From: Aphelidium insulamus
Taxonomy: Eukaryota > Aphelidiomycota > Aphelidea > Aphelidiaceae
Direction: 5' to 3'
Length of the DNA: 64,000 nucleotides
Assembly: GCA_036784855.1 (NCBI GenBank)
Contig: JAZDSV010000035.1
Coordinates: 1 to 64,000 of the forward strand
Positions 19,247-30,703 of the stretch are shown here, one piece after another. Made by a program: the position numbers and the translations under genes. How positions within the stretch are numbered: the stretch's first letter is position 1; every line of letters starts with the position of its first letter. The notes below the pieces were generated by a model. The model was given only the letters and a program-made list of their open reading frames with translations, was not told where the DNA came from and did no database searches.

Positions 19247-21716
19247 ATGGTCGCGCCAAAAATCACGGCAGTCGAGCCGAATAACGGCCCCGAGCAGGGT
19301 GGCACACGGCTCAACATAACCGGGTCCGAGTTTGGCAGCAGTCCGGATGGTGTGCTCTACGTGCAGGTGGCCAACACATTGTGCCTGGAACTGCAGTGGA
19401 TCAGTCCCACGGAGCTGGCATGCACGACCGGTCCGCATAACGGAGGCGGCAAGGGCGATGTGTTTGTCATCGATGCCCAGGGACACACATCGCCGCGTGG
19501 CAGAGTGTTCTTCACCTACAACTTTAGTGCGTGTGCCTGCTAGCTGCATTATTGATGCTGCATGACTAGCGTGTACTGACCAGCCTTGCAGTGCCTCTGA
19601 TCACCGCGATCCAGCCCGAGTACGGACCAGTGTCTGGCGGCACACACACCAACATCACGTATGTAGCAGTGCCGCACTCTACCACTTCCTGTAGTCTCAC
19701 AGTGATAGTGGCCGGTATTTTGGCGAGTCTGCCGACGATCTGGTCGCGGTCTCTCTGGCTGATGTTCCGTGTGAGTCGTTCGAATGGCACGACGCCAAGA
19801 CCATCACATGCGTCTCGGCGCCCACACCCGATGCTCGCCCCGCCAACGGTTCGGTGCGTGTGGTGACAACCAGCGGTGGTGCCGGATCTGGCGGTGACTC
19901 TGCTGCTTGGCGCTACTATTCGCGTAAGTTATGGGTGAATTTATTGACAGGTGTTCCTCACGCACACGCAGCCCCAACGGTAACAGAGGTGGACAAGGAT
20001 AATGGACCGGCTGTGCGGGAGATTCGTGTGCTGATCCGCGGCCACGATCTTGGCTTGTCCAGCGTGGATGTTGATGGCGCTTCGCTGGCCGGCCAGCCGT
20101 GCGTCCGTGTCGAGTGGGTCAACAGCAATTTGCTGGTGTGCCACACGGCACCGCTGCCCGATGCCGAATTGTTGACTGCCCCCGTGACGGGTCCGGTGCT
20201 TGTGCGTACCGTTTCCGGCGGCTCCGGCAACTCCTCCACCTCGGACCCGCTGCCCATCAACTTCACATTCAACCCCACGCCACAAATGCACAGCATCTCG
20301 CCCTCCCAGACCGTGTCCACGCGCGAAACTGTAGTCTTTATCGGCGGCCAGTATTTGGGCAACGGCATCGCCGACATTGAACTGGTGGAGCTGGCGGGCT
20401 GGCCGTGCACCACCATCTTGAACAGCCTGCCGCACAGTCTTGTCTGTCGCACACTGCCAATGGTAGAAGCGCGCTCGGGGCCCATTAGCGTCACCACACG
20501 GAGCGGCGGCCGCGGCACCGCCAATTTAACGTTCACATTCCTGCCAAACTGTGCCAGCTACCTGGGCGGCGCGCGGTGCGAAGCGAATGGCTGTCTGTGG
20601 TGTGAGGCGACCACCACATGCGTCGAAGATCAGCAGAGCTGCCCCGCGCGGTGCCTTGTCCACGATCAGCGGGACAAGTGCGTGAACGCCACTCCGGCCT
20701 GCACGTGGTGCCAGTCAACCACGCTGTGTCTGGAGAATGGCGAGGACTGTCCGCCCGGCTGCTTCCTGTACCCGAACTCGGCGGCCTGTGCATCGAGCGC
20801 CGCGCAAGCCGATGGCTGCCGCTGGTGTGACACTACCGCCAGCTGTCTGGCCACCACATTTATCGCGGGCGGTGTGCGCGTGCCGGTGGACTTTCAGTGC
20901 CCGACCAACTGCTCGATAGCATCGCCGCGGTTCACGTGCGGCGCGCTGATACTGATGCTGCTCTTGCTGGCCATTGTTGGGACGCTGGCCATCGGCTGTT
21001 ATGCCGTGGTGTACTTTGTGCGCCGGGACGACCGGCTGTCGGATCGTCTGAAGCGCTATGCATTCCGCTACCATCCCGCCGGTGCGTCTCGACTCTTTGG
21101 TGGCCATCATGGTCGCGGCGTTGGTGGTGGCCACGCAAACAACGTCAACAACCATGACAGCGCGGTGCGGCGCGACTCGCAACGTCTGCGCCGTAGCGGC
21201 ACCACTCTCCGACACAGTGTGACCAGGAAGAACGCGGCGGGGGGACACAGTAACAGCCAGCACCCAGCAGAAGCATCGCCTCTACTGTCTCGAGGCGGTG
21301 TACAGCATGCCAGCATCAAAGTATCTCACGACGACGGCGATGATGGCGGCATGTTTGACCACCACGCCCATGAATATGGCGAGGACGACGTCTTTGACGA
21401 CTATGCGAGTGGTGACAACTATCACAATAACGACAGTGACGACCACGAGTCCTTCATCACTGACAGCCATGCCGGCAGATCACGGGCACCCAGCGACCCC
21501 GCCACAAGATCACTGTACAGGTCACTCCGGCGCTCCAGGGGTGCACCGCCAGTCGACAGTTCAAGAGGTGACGATGTGGTGCCGGGCATGGAGGTGGAGC
21601 AGAGCAGTGCCGAGACCCTTCCACGCCGCGACGCACAGCACAATGCCGCCGACCCACACTATGGCGTGGCAATGTTCCAGGCCCTGGTCAGCGATCGCGA
21701 GCAAGATGGGGATTAG
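19247..21716 (+). CDS. IPT/TIG and PSI domain single-pass membrane protein
   Basis: Exons 19247-19526, 19592-19658, 19703-19923 and 19972-21716 encode 770 residues. Four tandem IPT/TIG Ig-like domains open with PKITAVEPNNGPEQGG, PLITAIQPEYGPVSGG, PTVTEVDKDNGPAVRE and PQMHSISPSQ. Three PSI-like Cys modules follow (CEANGCLWCEATTTCV, CTWCQSTTLCLENGEDCPPGC, GCRWCDTTASCL). Then come a membrane helix (LILMLLLLAIVGTLAIGCYAV), a basic stop-transfer (RRDD, RLKR) and a ~230-residue disordered tail rich in His, Asp and Ser. The plan recalls plexin/Met ectodomains without Sema or kinase. No signal peptide is seen at the chosen ATG, so a leader exon may lie upstream. Cell-surface adhesion or sensing is inferred. 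Confidence 0.82.
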
Positions 21717-21772
21717 AGTGTATGCTGTATTATATTTGTTTTCGTCAACTGGAGTTTCCTATATACATACAA

Positions 21773-21803
<31 letters not shown>

Positions 21804-21976
21804 CAGGATATATACTTTCATGCGCGAACTTTGTCGTCCCGTGCCTCTTTCATGACACAGTGTTTAGCAAAGATAATATTAAATATTATAGAAAAATATT
21901 TAGAAGAAGAAAAGAAGATATTTATTTTTTCAAAGAAAAGAAAAATATTTTTCTTTCTCGCAATTCCATAAATAAG
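21717..21976. other. Intergenic (TA)n and A-rich stretch
   Basis: No gene seen. (TA)n tracts with interruptions lie at 21765-21813. An A/G-rich run (21893-21960) leads into the eIF3e start region. Confidence 0.5.
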
Positions 21977-23592
21977 ATGAGCCAAACCTTAACCCTAAAT
22001 CTTCATAATCAAATGAGCGCCGAGTTCGACTTGACCGCGCGGTTGGTGCAAAACCTGGACAGGCACCTGGCCATCCGGCTGCTGGACTTTGTGCACAGCC
22101 GCCACGTACGTGATGCTGCGCCCATTCTGCCACTGTTTGCCGACACGCCATTTGTCTGTATATAGATATATGGCGATGCAGAAGTGCTGCAGCAAAAGTA
22201 CGAGCTGCTGCAGCACACCAAAATGGTCGACTTTTGTGGCACCGTGTACAAGCAGTGGAAGAATGTAGACACCGTGCCGGCTGGTGTGTGCAGTGCGATG
22301 GAAATTAAATGAAATCAATTGACACCGGCGCAGATTTGTCGAACAAGCGCGCGTCCGTGCTAAAGTCGCTGGAAGAGTGCGACGCGAAATTGAAGCCCAT
22401 CTACGCCATACTGCAGGACGAACAGGTGGTCAAGCAGCTGAAACAAGAAAAGTCACAGTCGCAACTGCAAGCCATCGTGCAAAGCCACGGTGTACGTGTA
22501 GATTCACTATGCGATAGTTAGCATTAATAACAAATTTTATATAGTTCAAACCTGAGCACTTGGACGTGCTGTTCACCAGCGCCAAATTCCAGTTTGAAAT
22601 TGGCAAGTACGAAGTTGCTGCGGGACTGCTGTACCACTTTATTGTGCTGTGCGTCGATCCGCAAAAGGTGTTGGCGGCCAGCTGGGGCAAATTGGCGGCA
22701 GAGATATGTTCCGCCAGCCCGGACCGCAGCGAAGCGTGCCTGGAAGATGTGCACCGTATCCGCGACCTGATTGACACCAAGTGCGATCTGTCGCCCATCC
22801 AGCAGCTGGAGCAGCGCGCCTGGCTCATCCACTGGTCGCTCTTTGTGTTCTTCAATCATCCGCGCGGCCGCGATGGCATTGTGGACTTTTTCTTCCAGCC
22901 GCCCTACCTCACCACCATCCAGACGGTTTGCCCGCACATTTTGCGCTACCTGACCGCGGCGGTGGTGACCAACAAGCGACGCCGTACGCAACTCCGCGAA
23001 CTGGTCAAGGTGATTGCGATGGAGACGTATCAATACCGCGACCCCATCACCGATTTCGTGCACCATCTGTACACGGACTGCGACTTTGACAGCGCGCAAA
23101 AAAGTCTCGGCCAGTGCGAGAAGGTAGATTAATATGGACACTTGTTTTTTGTAACATTACACGGCATTAAAACCTTCAGGTGCTGGAGAATGATTACTTC
23201 TTGGCGTCGGTGCGGCAAGACTTTATCCACAATGCGCGTCTGTTTATGTTTGAAGTGTATTGCCGCATCCATCAGTGCATCGACATTCGGTATGAATTAC
23301 TGAATATCTTCTCATTGTTCAGTAGCTAACCGCCATTAGTGGCCTGTCTGCCAAGCTGAATATGGACGAGGAGCACGGCGAGCGCTGGATTGTCAATCTG
23401 ATCCGCGACGCCCGCTTGGACGCCAAAATCGACTCGCAGGCGCAAACTGTTATTATGGGCGCGCCCAACAAGTCCATCTACCAGCAGCTCATTGAGAAGG
23501 CCAAGGATTTGTCGTTCCGCTCGCACGTGCTCATCAGCAATATGGAGAAGAACGCCGCCGCCACTGCTGCTGCGGCACCTCTCGCTACATGA
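21977..23592 (+). CDS. EIF3E: Eukaryotic translation initiation factor 3 subunit E
   Basis: Six exons: 21977-22105, 22166-22283, 22334-22491, 22545-23123, 23180-23289 and 23340-23592. The second ATG (22013) matches the family start ([20 protein letters not shown]) and gives 436 residues; human eIF3e has 445. Family landmarks: [27 protein letters not shown]-type [48 protein letters not shown], and the PCI domain through [19 protein letters not shown]. It acts in the cytoplasm as part of the eIF3 scaffold on the 40S subunit. All five introns are 50-60 nt. No lesions seen. Confidence 0.96.
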
Positions 23593-23772
23593 TACTGCTC
23601 TCGGCTTAATTGAATGCCAATAGAGACCGCGTGGTGGCCAATTACATGAATGCATTCTGGTAATACATACAGGGCAAAATATTAAAAGGGAGCGCTGCCT
23701 GTCACCTTGCCGTGAACAGAGTGAGCCGTCGAAATCACTCTCATCGCTGCAGCCAATCCCGCTCCAGCACAC

Positions 23773-23780
23773 TATAAATA
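23773..23780 (+). promoter_or_regulatory. TATA box of the M13-like gene
   Basis: TATAAATA lies 35 bp upstream of the ATG at 23815, implying a very short 5' UTR. Confidence 0.55.
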
Positions 23781-23814
23781 TTGGCTTGTCTCCGCGATAA
23801 TAGTATCACAACAC

Positions 23815-26008
23815 ATGTTCTACGCAATAGTGGCTGTTCTGGCTGGTGCTGCTGTGACGTCGGCGGCAACTGCCGCATCTGTACGTCACGTGAAGCGAGA
23901 CCGATTCTTTGTTGTGTATGAGATATTAATAACGTATATTCGTAATTATGCAGTGTTCCACTGCGCAATGTGACCGTGAAGCTCAAGCCATGGTTGACAA
24001 GATGAACAGCAGTGTGAATCCGTGCACCGACTTCTACCAGTACAGCTGTGGTGGCTGGATAGATAAGGCATCAATCGCCAAAGGCGAGTGGTTCACGCGC
24101 TTTTATCAAAGCAGAGATGTGGATGTCGTGAGCGAAATGTTGGAGTCATCAAGCTTCACCGATACGGACAATCCCATCTTCCCCAGTATGAAAGCCTTTT
24201 ATAAGGCATGCGCGGATGTGAAAGCGCTTGATGCTGCTGGTGTGGACAACATGAAGCCTTATTTGGACGAATTTGTCAAGCTCATCCCGCTCAAACTTTC
24301 TGCCAACAGTCTTACAGACGCAATGGCATATCTGTACAATTATGTTGCTGTGCAGCCGCTGACGTCACTTAATATTCATCATGCTACGTACGATTCACCG
24401 CAGCGCTTGACGTTTACTACGTTCGGGTACCTGCTTATACATACAGTTAGTGCTGAGACAAATATTCACATATTATAGGTCTCGCGTGCCCTACGACTAC
24501 ATCACGCCGGCAGAGGCAGAGAAACAGGCAAAGAAGCTGAAAGGCTATTTCTCACAACTGTTTAAAGCAATTCTCGGTGAACCCGTACTGAAGTGGGAGA
24601 AGGTTGATTTTGGCGAAGTTGCTGCCGACGTGGTGGAGTTGGATCGCCTGCTGAATGGTGTAGATAAGACCAAGTAAGATAAAAATGCATGTGCAAGCGG
24701 ATAGGACTCATAAATGCGTTCAGGTACGGTGATTCCGTCACCGTGGATAATTTGTCAACTGCGGGTGGCGGCCTGTTTGACATGAAAAAGTACCTTAAAG
24801 TCTCCAACTTTCCCAAGATGAACAACACCGTGGTGCAAGCACCCGGGATGCAATACTTTGCTAGCATGTGGAACATTATCCGACAGCAACCAGTCAGAAC
24901 AGTCAAGTACTTTCTACTGGCTACATTTCTATCCACAGTTGGCTCACAACTTGGCTCGAAATACAGCTCGCTGGTCAATAAATACTGGGGTAACGCGCCA
25001 GATCCTGATCGACGACTAACGTGCTCGTACACGACCATGTATGCATACGACCTCGCATTTCGTCGGTCATACGTGAGCTATCTTGGCATCTCGTCGTCAG
25101 ACTTGGACAATGCACGCGAAATATTTGGTAATATTAAGGCAGAGCTCGCCAAACGCCTATCTGCAGTGACGTGGCTCAACGATCAGCGCCAGACCATTCT
25201 GCTGACAAAGTTGAAGGAAATTTATGCGATACTTGGCATGCCATCCGCTGTAAGAGATCCCGCGTTTCTAACTGCATACTACTTGACGCTGAAGCCGAGT
25301 GGAACAAACCACTTCAAGAACTTTATGGCGACAACCAGATTCGAAATGCAACAGATATACATCGACGATCAAAACGTGGAGATTGAGTACTACTTGAGTT
25401 CGGCGTACGAGTTCTATGCCTGGTACCGCTCGTCTGCGCGAAATAGTATGGAAGTGGAGGCCCCATACTTTCAGCCATCATACTTTTCACCCAAAAACAC
25501 GGCAGCATCGCAGTATGGCGGTCTGGGAACTTTGCTGGGCAGGACGATCATGCGCGGATTCCTGGACCCGTTCCCAAATACAAACAATTTTCAGCTGTCC
25601 ACGTGGAATCGCACAAAGTACGACGGTCTGGCAAAGTGTTATGCGAAACAGTACAGCAAGTTCACCATCCCGCTGACTGACAAGAAAATAAGCGGCGCAT
25701 CCGTGCTCACTGAAGCGCTACAGGACAATGTGGGCCTGCAGATCGCGTACGGCGCGTGGAAGGCCTCAGGGGCGCCAATGACGGCATTGCCGGACATGAC
25801 GCCCGATCAAGTGTTTTTCATTCGTTATGCGCAGGGCAGTTGCGAGATAGGAAACCGTGCCTATTATCTGTCCATGGCTGATGAAGGGTCGTTGCCGCCC
25901 AGTCTGGGCATTGTTGGCGCTGTCATGAACTCGAAAGAGTTTGCCACGGCGTTCAAGTGCAAACCAGATGCGCCCATGAATCCCACAACCAAGTGCAAGT
26001 TGATGTAG
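23815..26008 (+). CDS. Secreted M13 (neprilysin-like) pseudopeptidase
   Basis: Exons 23815-23880, 23954-24426, 24479-24673 and 24724-26008 give 672 residues. The first exon is essentially the signal peptide (MFYAIVAVLAGAAVTSAATA). M13 features: VNPCTDFYQYSCGGW at the N-terminus, the long helical domain, then QYGGLGTLLGRTIMRGF where active members have the zinc motif HExxH in YGGIGxxIGHExTHGF. TEALQDNVGL replaces GENxADxGG, keeping only Glu and Asp. The family C-terminus (PMNPTTKCKL) is present. Both zinc-binding His and the catalytic Glu of HExxH are lost while the fold and Cys pattern remain, so it is probably a secreted, inactive relative that binds peptides or inhibits. The frame is intact, so it is not a decaying gene. 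Confidence 0.88.
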
Positions 26009-26067
26009 CTGATGACATTGATGTGGTACATAGAGTGGTCAATAGACGAAATAAAGCTGATATTATC

Positions 26068-26130
26068 TACGCTCTATTGGTTATTGTGCTTCGCCGCTTA
26101 TGGCACACAAACTAACACTCCATGCCAAAG

Positions 26131-26164
<34 letters not shown>

Positions 26165-26335
26165 TCGTGTAAAGTGTATGTAGGGACTCGGCCAGCACGT
26201 GATAAACTACGCTCTATTGGTTATTGTGCTTCGCCGCTTATGGCACACAATCTAACACTCTATGTGAAAGTACATATATACATTTATATATATATATCGT
26301 GTAAATTGTATGTAGAGCCTCGGCCAGCACGTGAA
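26068..26335. repeat. Direct tandem duplication of about 135 bp upstream of an orphan gene
   Basis: Two copies (about 26068-26207 and 26208-26335) begin CTACGCTCTATTGGTTATTG and end with CTCGGCCAGCACGTGA. They differ by a few substitutions and by the length of an internal (TA)n tract. Each carries a CACGTG. A recent duplication of promoter sequence is the likely origin. Confidence 0.8.
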
Positions 26336-26397
26336 GACAATGGACGCACGCCACCGTTTCAACTTGCTGTTGTTATCTGTTGGACACTGCCCGGCGC

Positions 26398-27102
26398 ATG
26401 GAGCAGCAGTTTGCTGCACCCTCTAAACTGATTATGGACGGGGATATTGGTGTGGTGGCGGCATTGGATGGCAACGGTGGTGGTGGTGGTGGTGTTCCTA
26501 TGCTGCACCAGTGGTCCGGATCGCCGCGGACAACATCGCGCTTCGACCGGCTATTCAGTCGGCAACAGCAGTGCGCCGACAGTGCAGTGGTCGCCGGTGC
26601 TGATATAGATGCTGCATCGCGGTCACGGCTGGTCGGTGTCAGGCAGCGCTGCACGTCGCTTCCATCCCAGATACCGCGCGGCGCCGTGGATGCCATACCA
26701 GTCAATGCTGCTGCTGTTCACGCACAGTCGAAGCACCGCCTAACCGACACCAAGCCCTCCGCAGTATCGCTGTGTATTGAGGCGGTACCGCGCGTATTTC
26801 GCCCCGACGGCTGGCCCGATTTTGAAGCTTTGGCACGGCAACGGCGACTGTCATCTGGTTCGCGTGGCAGCGGTGGTGTTCCGGCATCCACCGCCAAGAC
26901 AGCCATCAAGCCGACTATACCTAAAGCGTCGGCATACACCGTGTCGGCGCTATCGGCCCGCTTGGCGGCACAGCGATCCTCTATGCCCGACAGTAGTGCC
27001 ATGTCACAATCGCCGCCACCGCCTGCTTTCAAGCTTTCCCGGCAACCGCGCAGTCGGCCAAACAACTACCCAACACCCGGCCCGTCTCCAGTGCCACACT
27101 AG
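26398..27102 (+). CDS. Disordered orphan protein
   Basis: Single exon, 234 residues from the ATG at 26398. A six-Gly run lies near residue 30. The centre (VSLCIEAVPRVFRPDGWPDF, then EALARQRRLSS) is the only part that looks conserved or structured. The tail is Ser/Pro/Ala-rich and basic. No family recognised; no membrane helix or leader. Codon use and GC look like neighbouring genes, so it is probably expressed. It ends 118 bp from the convergent GT49 gene. Confidence 0.55.
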   Translation: MEQQFAAPSKLIMDGDIGVVAALDGNGGGGGGVPMLHQWSGSPRTTSRFDRLFSRQQQCADSAVVAGADIDAASRSRLVGVRQRCTSLPSQIPRGAVDAIPVNAAAVHAQSKHRLTDTKPSAVSLCIEAVPRVFRPDGWPDFEALARQRRLSSGSRGSGGVPASTAKTAIKPTIPKASAYTVSALSARLAAQRSSMPDSSAMSQSPPPPAFKLSRQPRSRPNNYPTPGPSPVPH

Positions 27103-27220
27103 TTGCCCGCCTACCTTGCCGCACTCACTCACGCAGATATTATTTGAAGAGATTTAATACACTTGCAATACACACGCACACGCACTTCCGATAACTGTCT
27201 GTATGAGGAAAACAGACAAG

Positions 27221-30200
27221 TTACTCTTGTGCGATGTCCACCCGGCCGTATGCCACTGCGCAGTATGCTTGCATGGTCTCGATGGCGATAAATGTGGCCA
27301 CGACGGCGATGGCGACGTACACTGCGCCCGCGTGCCGTCGTGCCTTCAGCTTCCTGCGCGATCTCATCAGCACAAAGCCGGCACCGCCGATTATTACGGC
27401 AATGACCAGCACGCTGCTTCCGGCACCATCCCACATTATTCGGTCGCACATTGTTTGCACATTCACCGTGCTTGTATGCATTTCGTCGTCGTCGTCTTCG
27501 GTCTGAGTGATGAATTGCCGCTGTGCTACATCGTCTCCTTCGCGCTCAATGTCTGCAATATCCATTCGAGCCTCCGCGCTCCCGCCCCCATCGCCTGTCG
27601 TATCGATATCAGCATCTTGACTGCTATCTAGATACTCTTCGTTTGTTGTTAGATCATTGCTGGCAGGTGCCACGTCCTCGACAGTGTCTTCTGACTCCTG
27701 CGTGGTGTCTGTCTGTTGAAGATCATTTTCATTATTTTCGCCCTCTTCATGGCTGCTGGAATCATTGTCGACCGGTTGATTTTCGGATACTTGATTTTCA
27801 ATCTGCTCGGCATCGCTTTGCTGCTCCGCCTGCAGCTCGCTGGTTTCCTCTCCAGACTCGTCATTAGCCTCGTCCGTCTGCTGCTCGTCACTCGCTGCTG
27901 CAGACTCATCCATTGCATCTTCAACTCGCTGCTCTTCGCTAACCAGAACACTTTCATCCTCCTGGTTGTCTTCAGTTACTTCTGCTGCATCTTGATCTTC
28001 GCCTTCAGACATGTTTTCCAATACTTGCGCTTCCTCGGGTTCTTCTGGAGTTTCGTACACGAGTTCCACATCGTCCACGTTGACAGTGTCCTCTTCGCTG
28101 TCCTTGGCTGCTTCTTCTTCCAGCACCTCCTGTACTTCGTCGTTTTCAGCATTTGGCTCGTCCAGCACATCAGTATCTGTTGTACCAGTGGTATCTTGTT
28201 CACCTTCTTGTTCGACTATATCTGTACTAGTCTCAGCAGTGTCATCTGCAGCTTGCTCGTCTTCCTGTGATTCTTTATCTTGTTGCCGCTGTTGATCTTC
28301 TTTGCTGGCACCGGAATCATCTACTTCAGCAGATTCTTCGCCGGCAGCTGATTCCCGCGCAGGTTGTGCTGGCTCATTGTTGTCATCCATTGGTTCCTCG
28401 TCCAAGTTCTCTGATGACGGTGGTGGTGCCGGAGAGCGCTCCAAAGATTTCTTTGCCTTCTCAACCGCGACTACCGAGAGTTTAATTTAATTTTTTAACC
28501 TCAAGAAGTATATGATATCAGACTCACCTTTCTTGATGATGAAATAGTCGCCCTTCTCATGAAGGCGAACGAGCGAGGTGTTAAAGTTCTGGTAGAATGT
28601 CTTGACTATGGCAGGGATCACTGGCTGTCGCCACTCGGTGTTCTCGGCACTAGGGTCGTCGCCATCATCAGACTGACCAGCCGTGAAACAACTTCTGGCC
28701 GCCCTGCTGTCTCCCGTAGACCTGAATATTATTCGCGTCATGTCGTCCAGCGCCAGCCAGTGGTTGCTACGGTCACGGTCCTCCCTGGTGGCTTCCTTGG
28801 AACTGGTAGTGTTCAAATTCGATTCCTTGGTCATATCTAAGGGCGTAATGGCCAGAGTAGAGTTGTCGGCAATGTCTGTGCCATTAACTACGGCCATATC
28901 TGCATCGCCGCTCGATTCCGGTTCATAGAGCACGCTCTGGGCGTTGAACAACTCGCTGTCGTCAATGATGCCCTTCTCCTCCAGCAGATCCTTGCGCAGA
29001 CGGCCCCAGTAGGACATGCGCGCCTTGAACAATCCAATGATGCGTGCGCGCGCAGCCGGCGTAAAGTTCTTGGAGTCTTTACTCTTTGGGTGGTATTTGT
29101 GGAACAGGCACACGTCCGACAGCACCACAAACTGGTACTGGAATATCTGGCGCAACATGTTCAAGTAGACGATCTTGTTACGGCCGTACGCGGTGAATAT
29201 CTCGTCCCAGAGCATGAAGGGGGTGCGCACACCATTCTCGTCCTCGGTCTGGGCGGGGATGACGGCGTACGGCTCAAAGTTAATCGACACCTTTTGCGAA
29301 GCCTTTGTAGGTATGCTGTACGGATCTGACGTCTGCAGGTACTTGTTCACCTCGGTGGAACCATGGTAGCCACGGTTGCGGCCGCCTACAGAGTTGTAAG
29401 CAATAGTTACAGCTGGAGAGCCTAGTACTGACCAAATAGATCAAAGACGCCGTAGCGCACATATCGCTTAATCTTCCACATGGGCATGTTGTTATATCGC
29501 TGTTCCAGCGGCTCACATTCTGCCCGGTACCCCGGCCGGGAGCACTGGAATGCGGGTACCACCAGCAACTGTCGGGACTTGCCACGATACGTGTCACTCA
29601 GCAGCTCTTGCTGTTCGCTATTGCAAAGTAGAAGTAAGCTTATATATTTGGCATGCGATATACAATAAGCCTACATTATTCTCTTTCGGATACCATTCGA
29701 CGGCACAAAGTCCATATCGGCGTACAGGAAATGTGTGGTGGGCACGCCAGTCAGAGCTAGATTGCGTAGTGCATTTACCGGAAACGGGTCGTCTTTTGAC
29801 TACTCGTAATGAGCTAGATTAAAAGCAATTTCATAGTGCAACATACACTGGAATCCACCCAGAGCAGGTGGACTGTAAGACGGCTACGTGCACGGAAACT
29901 GGCCTTGAGGAATTGGTTCAGCTGTGACAGGTCTGCGTCGGAACGGATGTACATGGCCACGTAGATCAGACCTACATTGTACTATTAAGAATGTGCAGCA
30001 GCAAGATATATATTCACCATAGTACTCACCGTCCCAGGTGTAGAGCGTGTCACGAAGGGCGCTCAAGCGGTCCACAGTGCCGAATGTAACCAACGTGACA
30101 TCGTATTCGACAGTCTACCGGTGATTATCACCAGTAAGCCGCCAGCACAATTGTACAACTCACCTTGCGCACGGCCAGCCCGTGGTGGTAGCACAGTTGG

Positions 30201-30472
30201 ACGTTGTGATCATTGGTGACAAGCTTGTACTTCTTGAACTCTGTAGATATGCCCGGCTTGATCTGGCGGTACAGAACTTTGGACGGGACAAAGTCGCCGC
30301 TCTCCGTCAATATCGGCTTGGGACAGCGGAAATCGCGGTTCTGCAGGTGCACAAAACACTGCGGACGCGTCCAGATCGTCGCGTTGAACTCTTCTTCAAA
30401 GGCAAGCGCAGCGCACTGTTGCGTCAACAGCAGGATAGCAATGACCACCACCAAGTGCAGAAACGATCTCAT
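27221..30472 (-). CDS. GT49 (LARGE/B4GAT1-type) glycosyltransferase A with acidic linker and C-terminal membrane pair
   Basis: Seven exons (30472-30164, 30114-30030, 29971-29849, 29792-29675, 29617-29433, 29385-28528, 28470-27221) encode 975 residues. Signal peptide MRSFLHLVVVIAILLLTQQC; an N-domain with FVHLQNRDFRC; then the GT49 core: YDVTLVTFGTVDRLSAL, FPVNALRNLAL, the DxD motif YADMDFVPSNG, LVVPAFQCSRPG, FDLFGGRNRGYH, INFEPYAVIPA, FTAYGRNKIVYLNML, FVVLSDVCLFHK. GT49 enzymes add glucuronic acid or GlcNAc to Golgi glycans. After the core come ~300 residues very rich in Glu/Asp and then two hydrophobic helices (SSVLVIAVIIGGAGFVLM; VYVAIAVVATFIAIETM). A soluble N-terminus anchored at the C-terminus is not the usual GT49 plan. 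First of three tandem paralogues. Confidence 0.86.
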
Positions 30473-30703
30473 ATCTATCGGCAGTAGCTTGAGAAGGCGT
30501 TCCAATAGTGTCAATATGACGACGATGCAATGGTGGTCGGCAGTACCGAAAGTTGGTTACAAATTCTCGGGATAGTTGCCATGGCGACAGATTGTGATCG
30601 CGCTTTGCGAACGCTAATTGCATCTAGCTCGCTGGGCGGCAGCACTCATAACTTAATTGCTAGATATTACACATATATAGTTGTGTTTCTATGCTTAGTC
30701 CAT

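Noticed and set aside
24360-24480. Premature stop in the M13-like gene after exon 2
   Set aside because: The stop lies inside a 52-nt intron with good borders.
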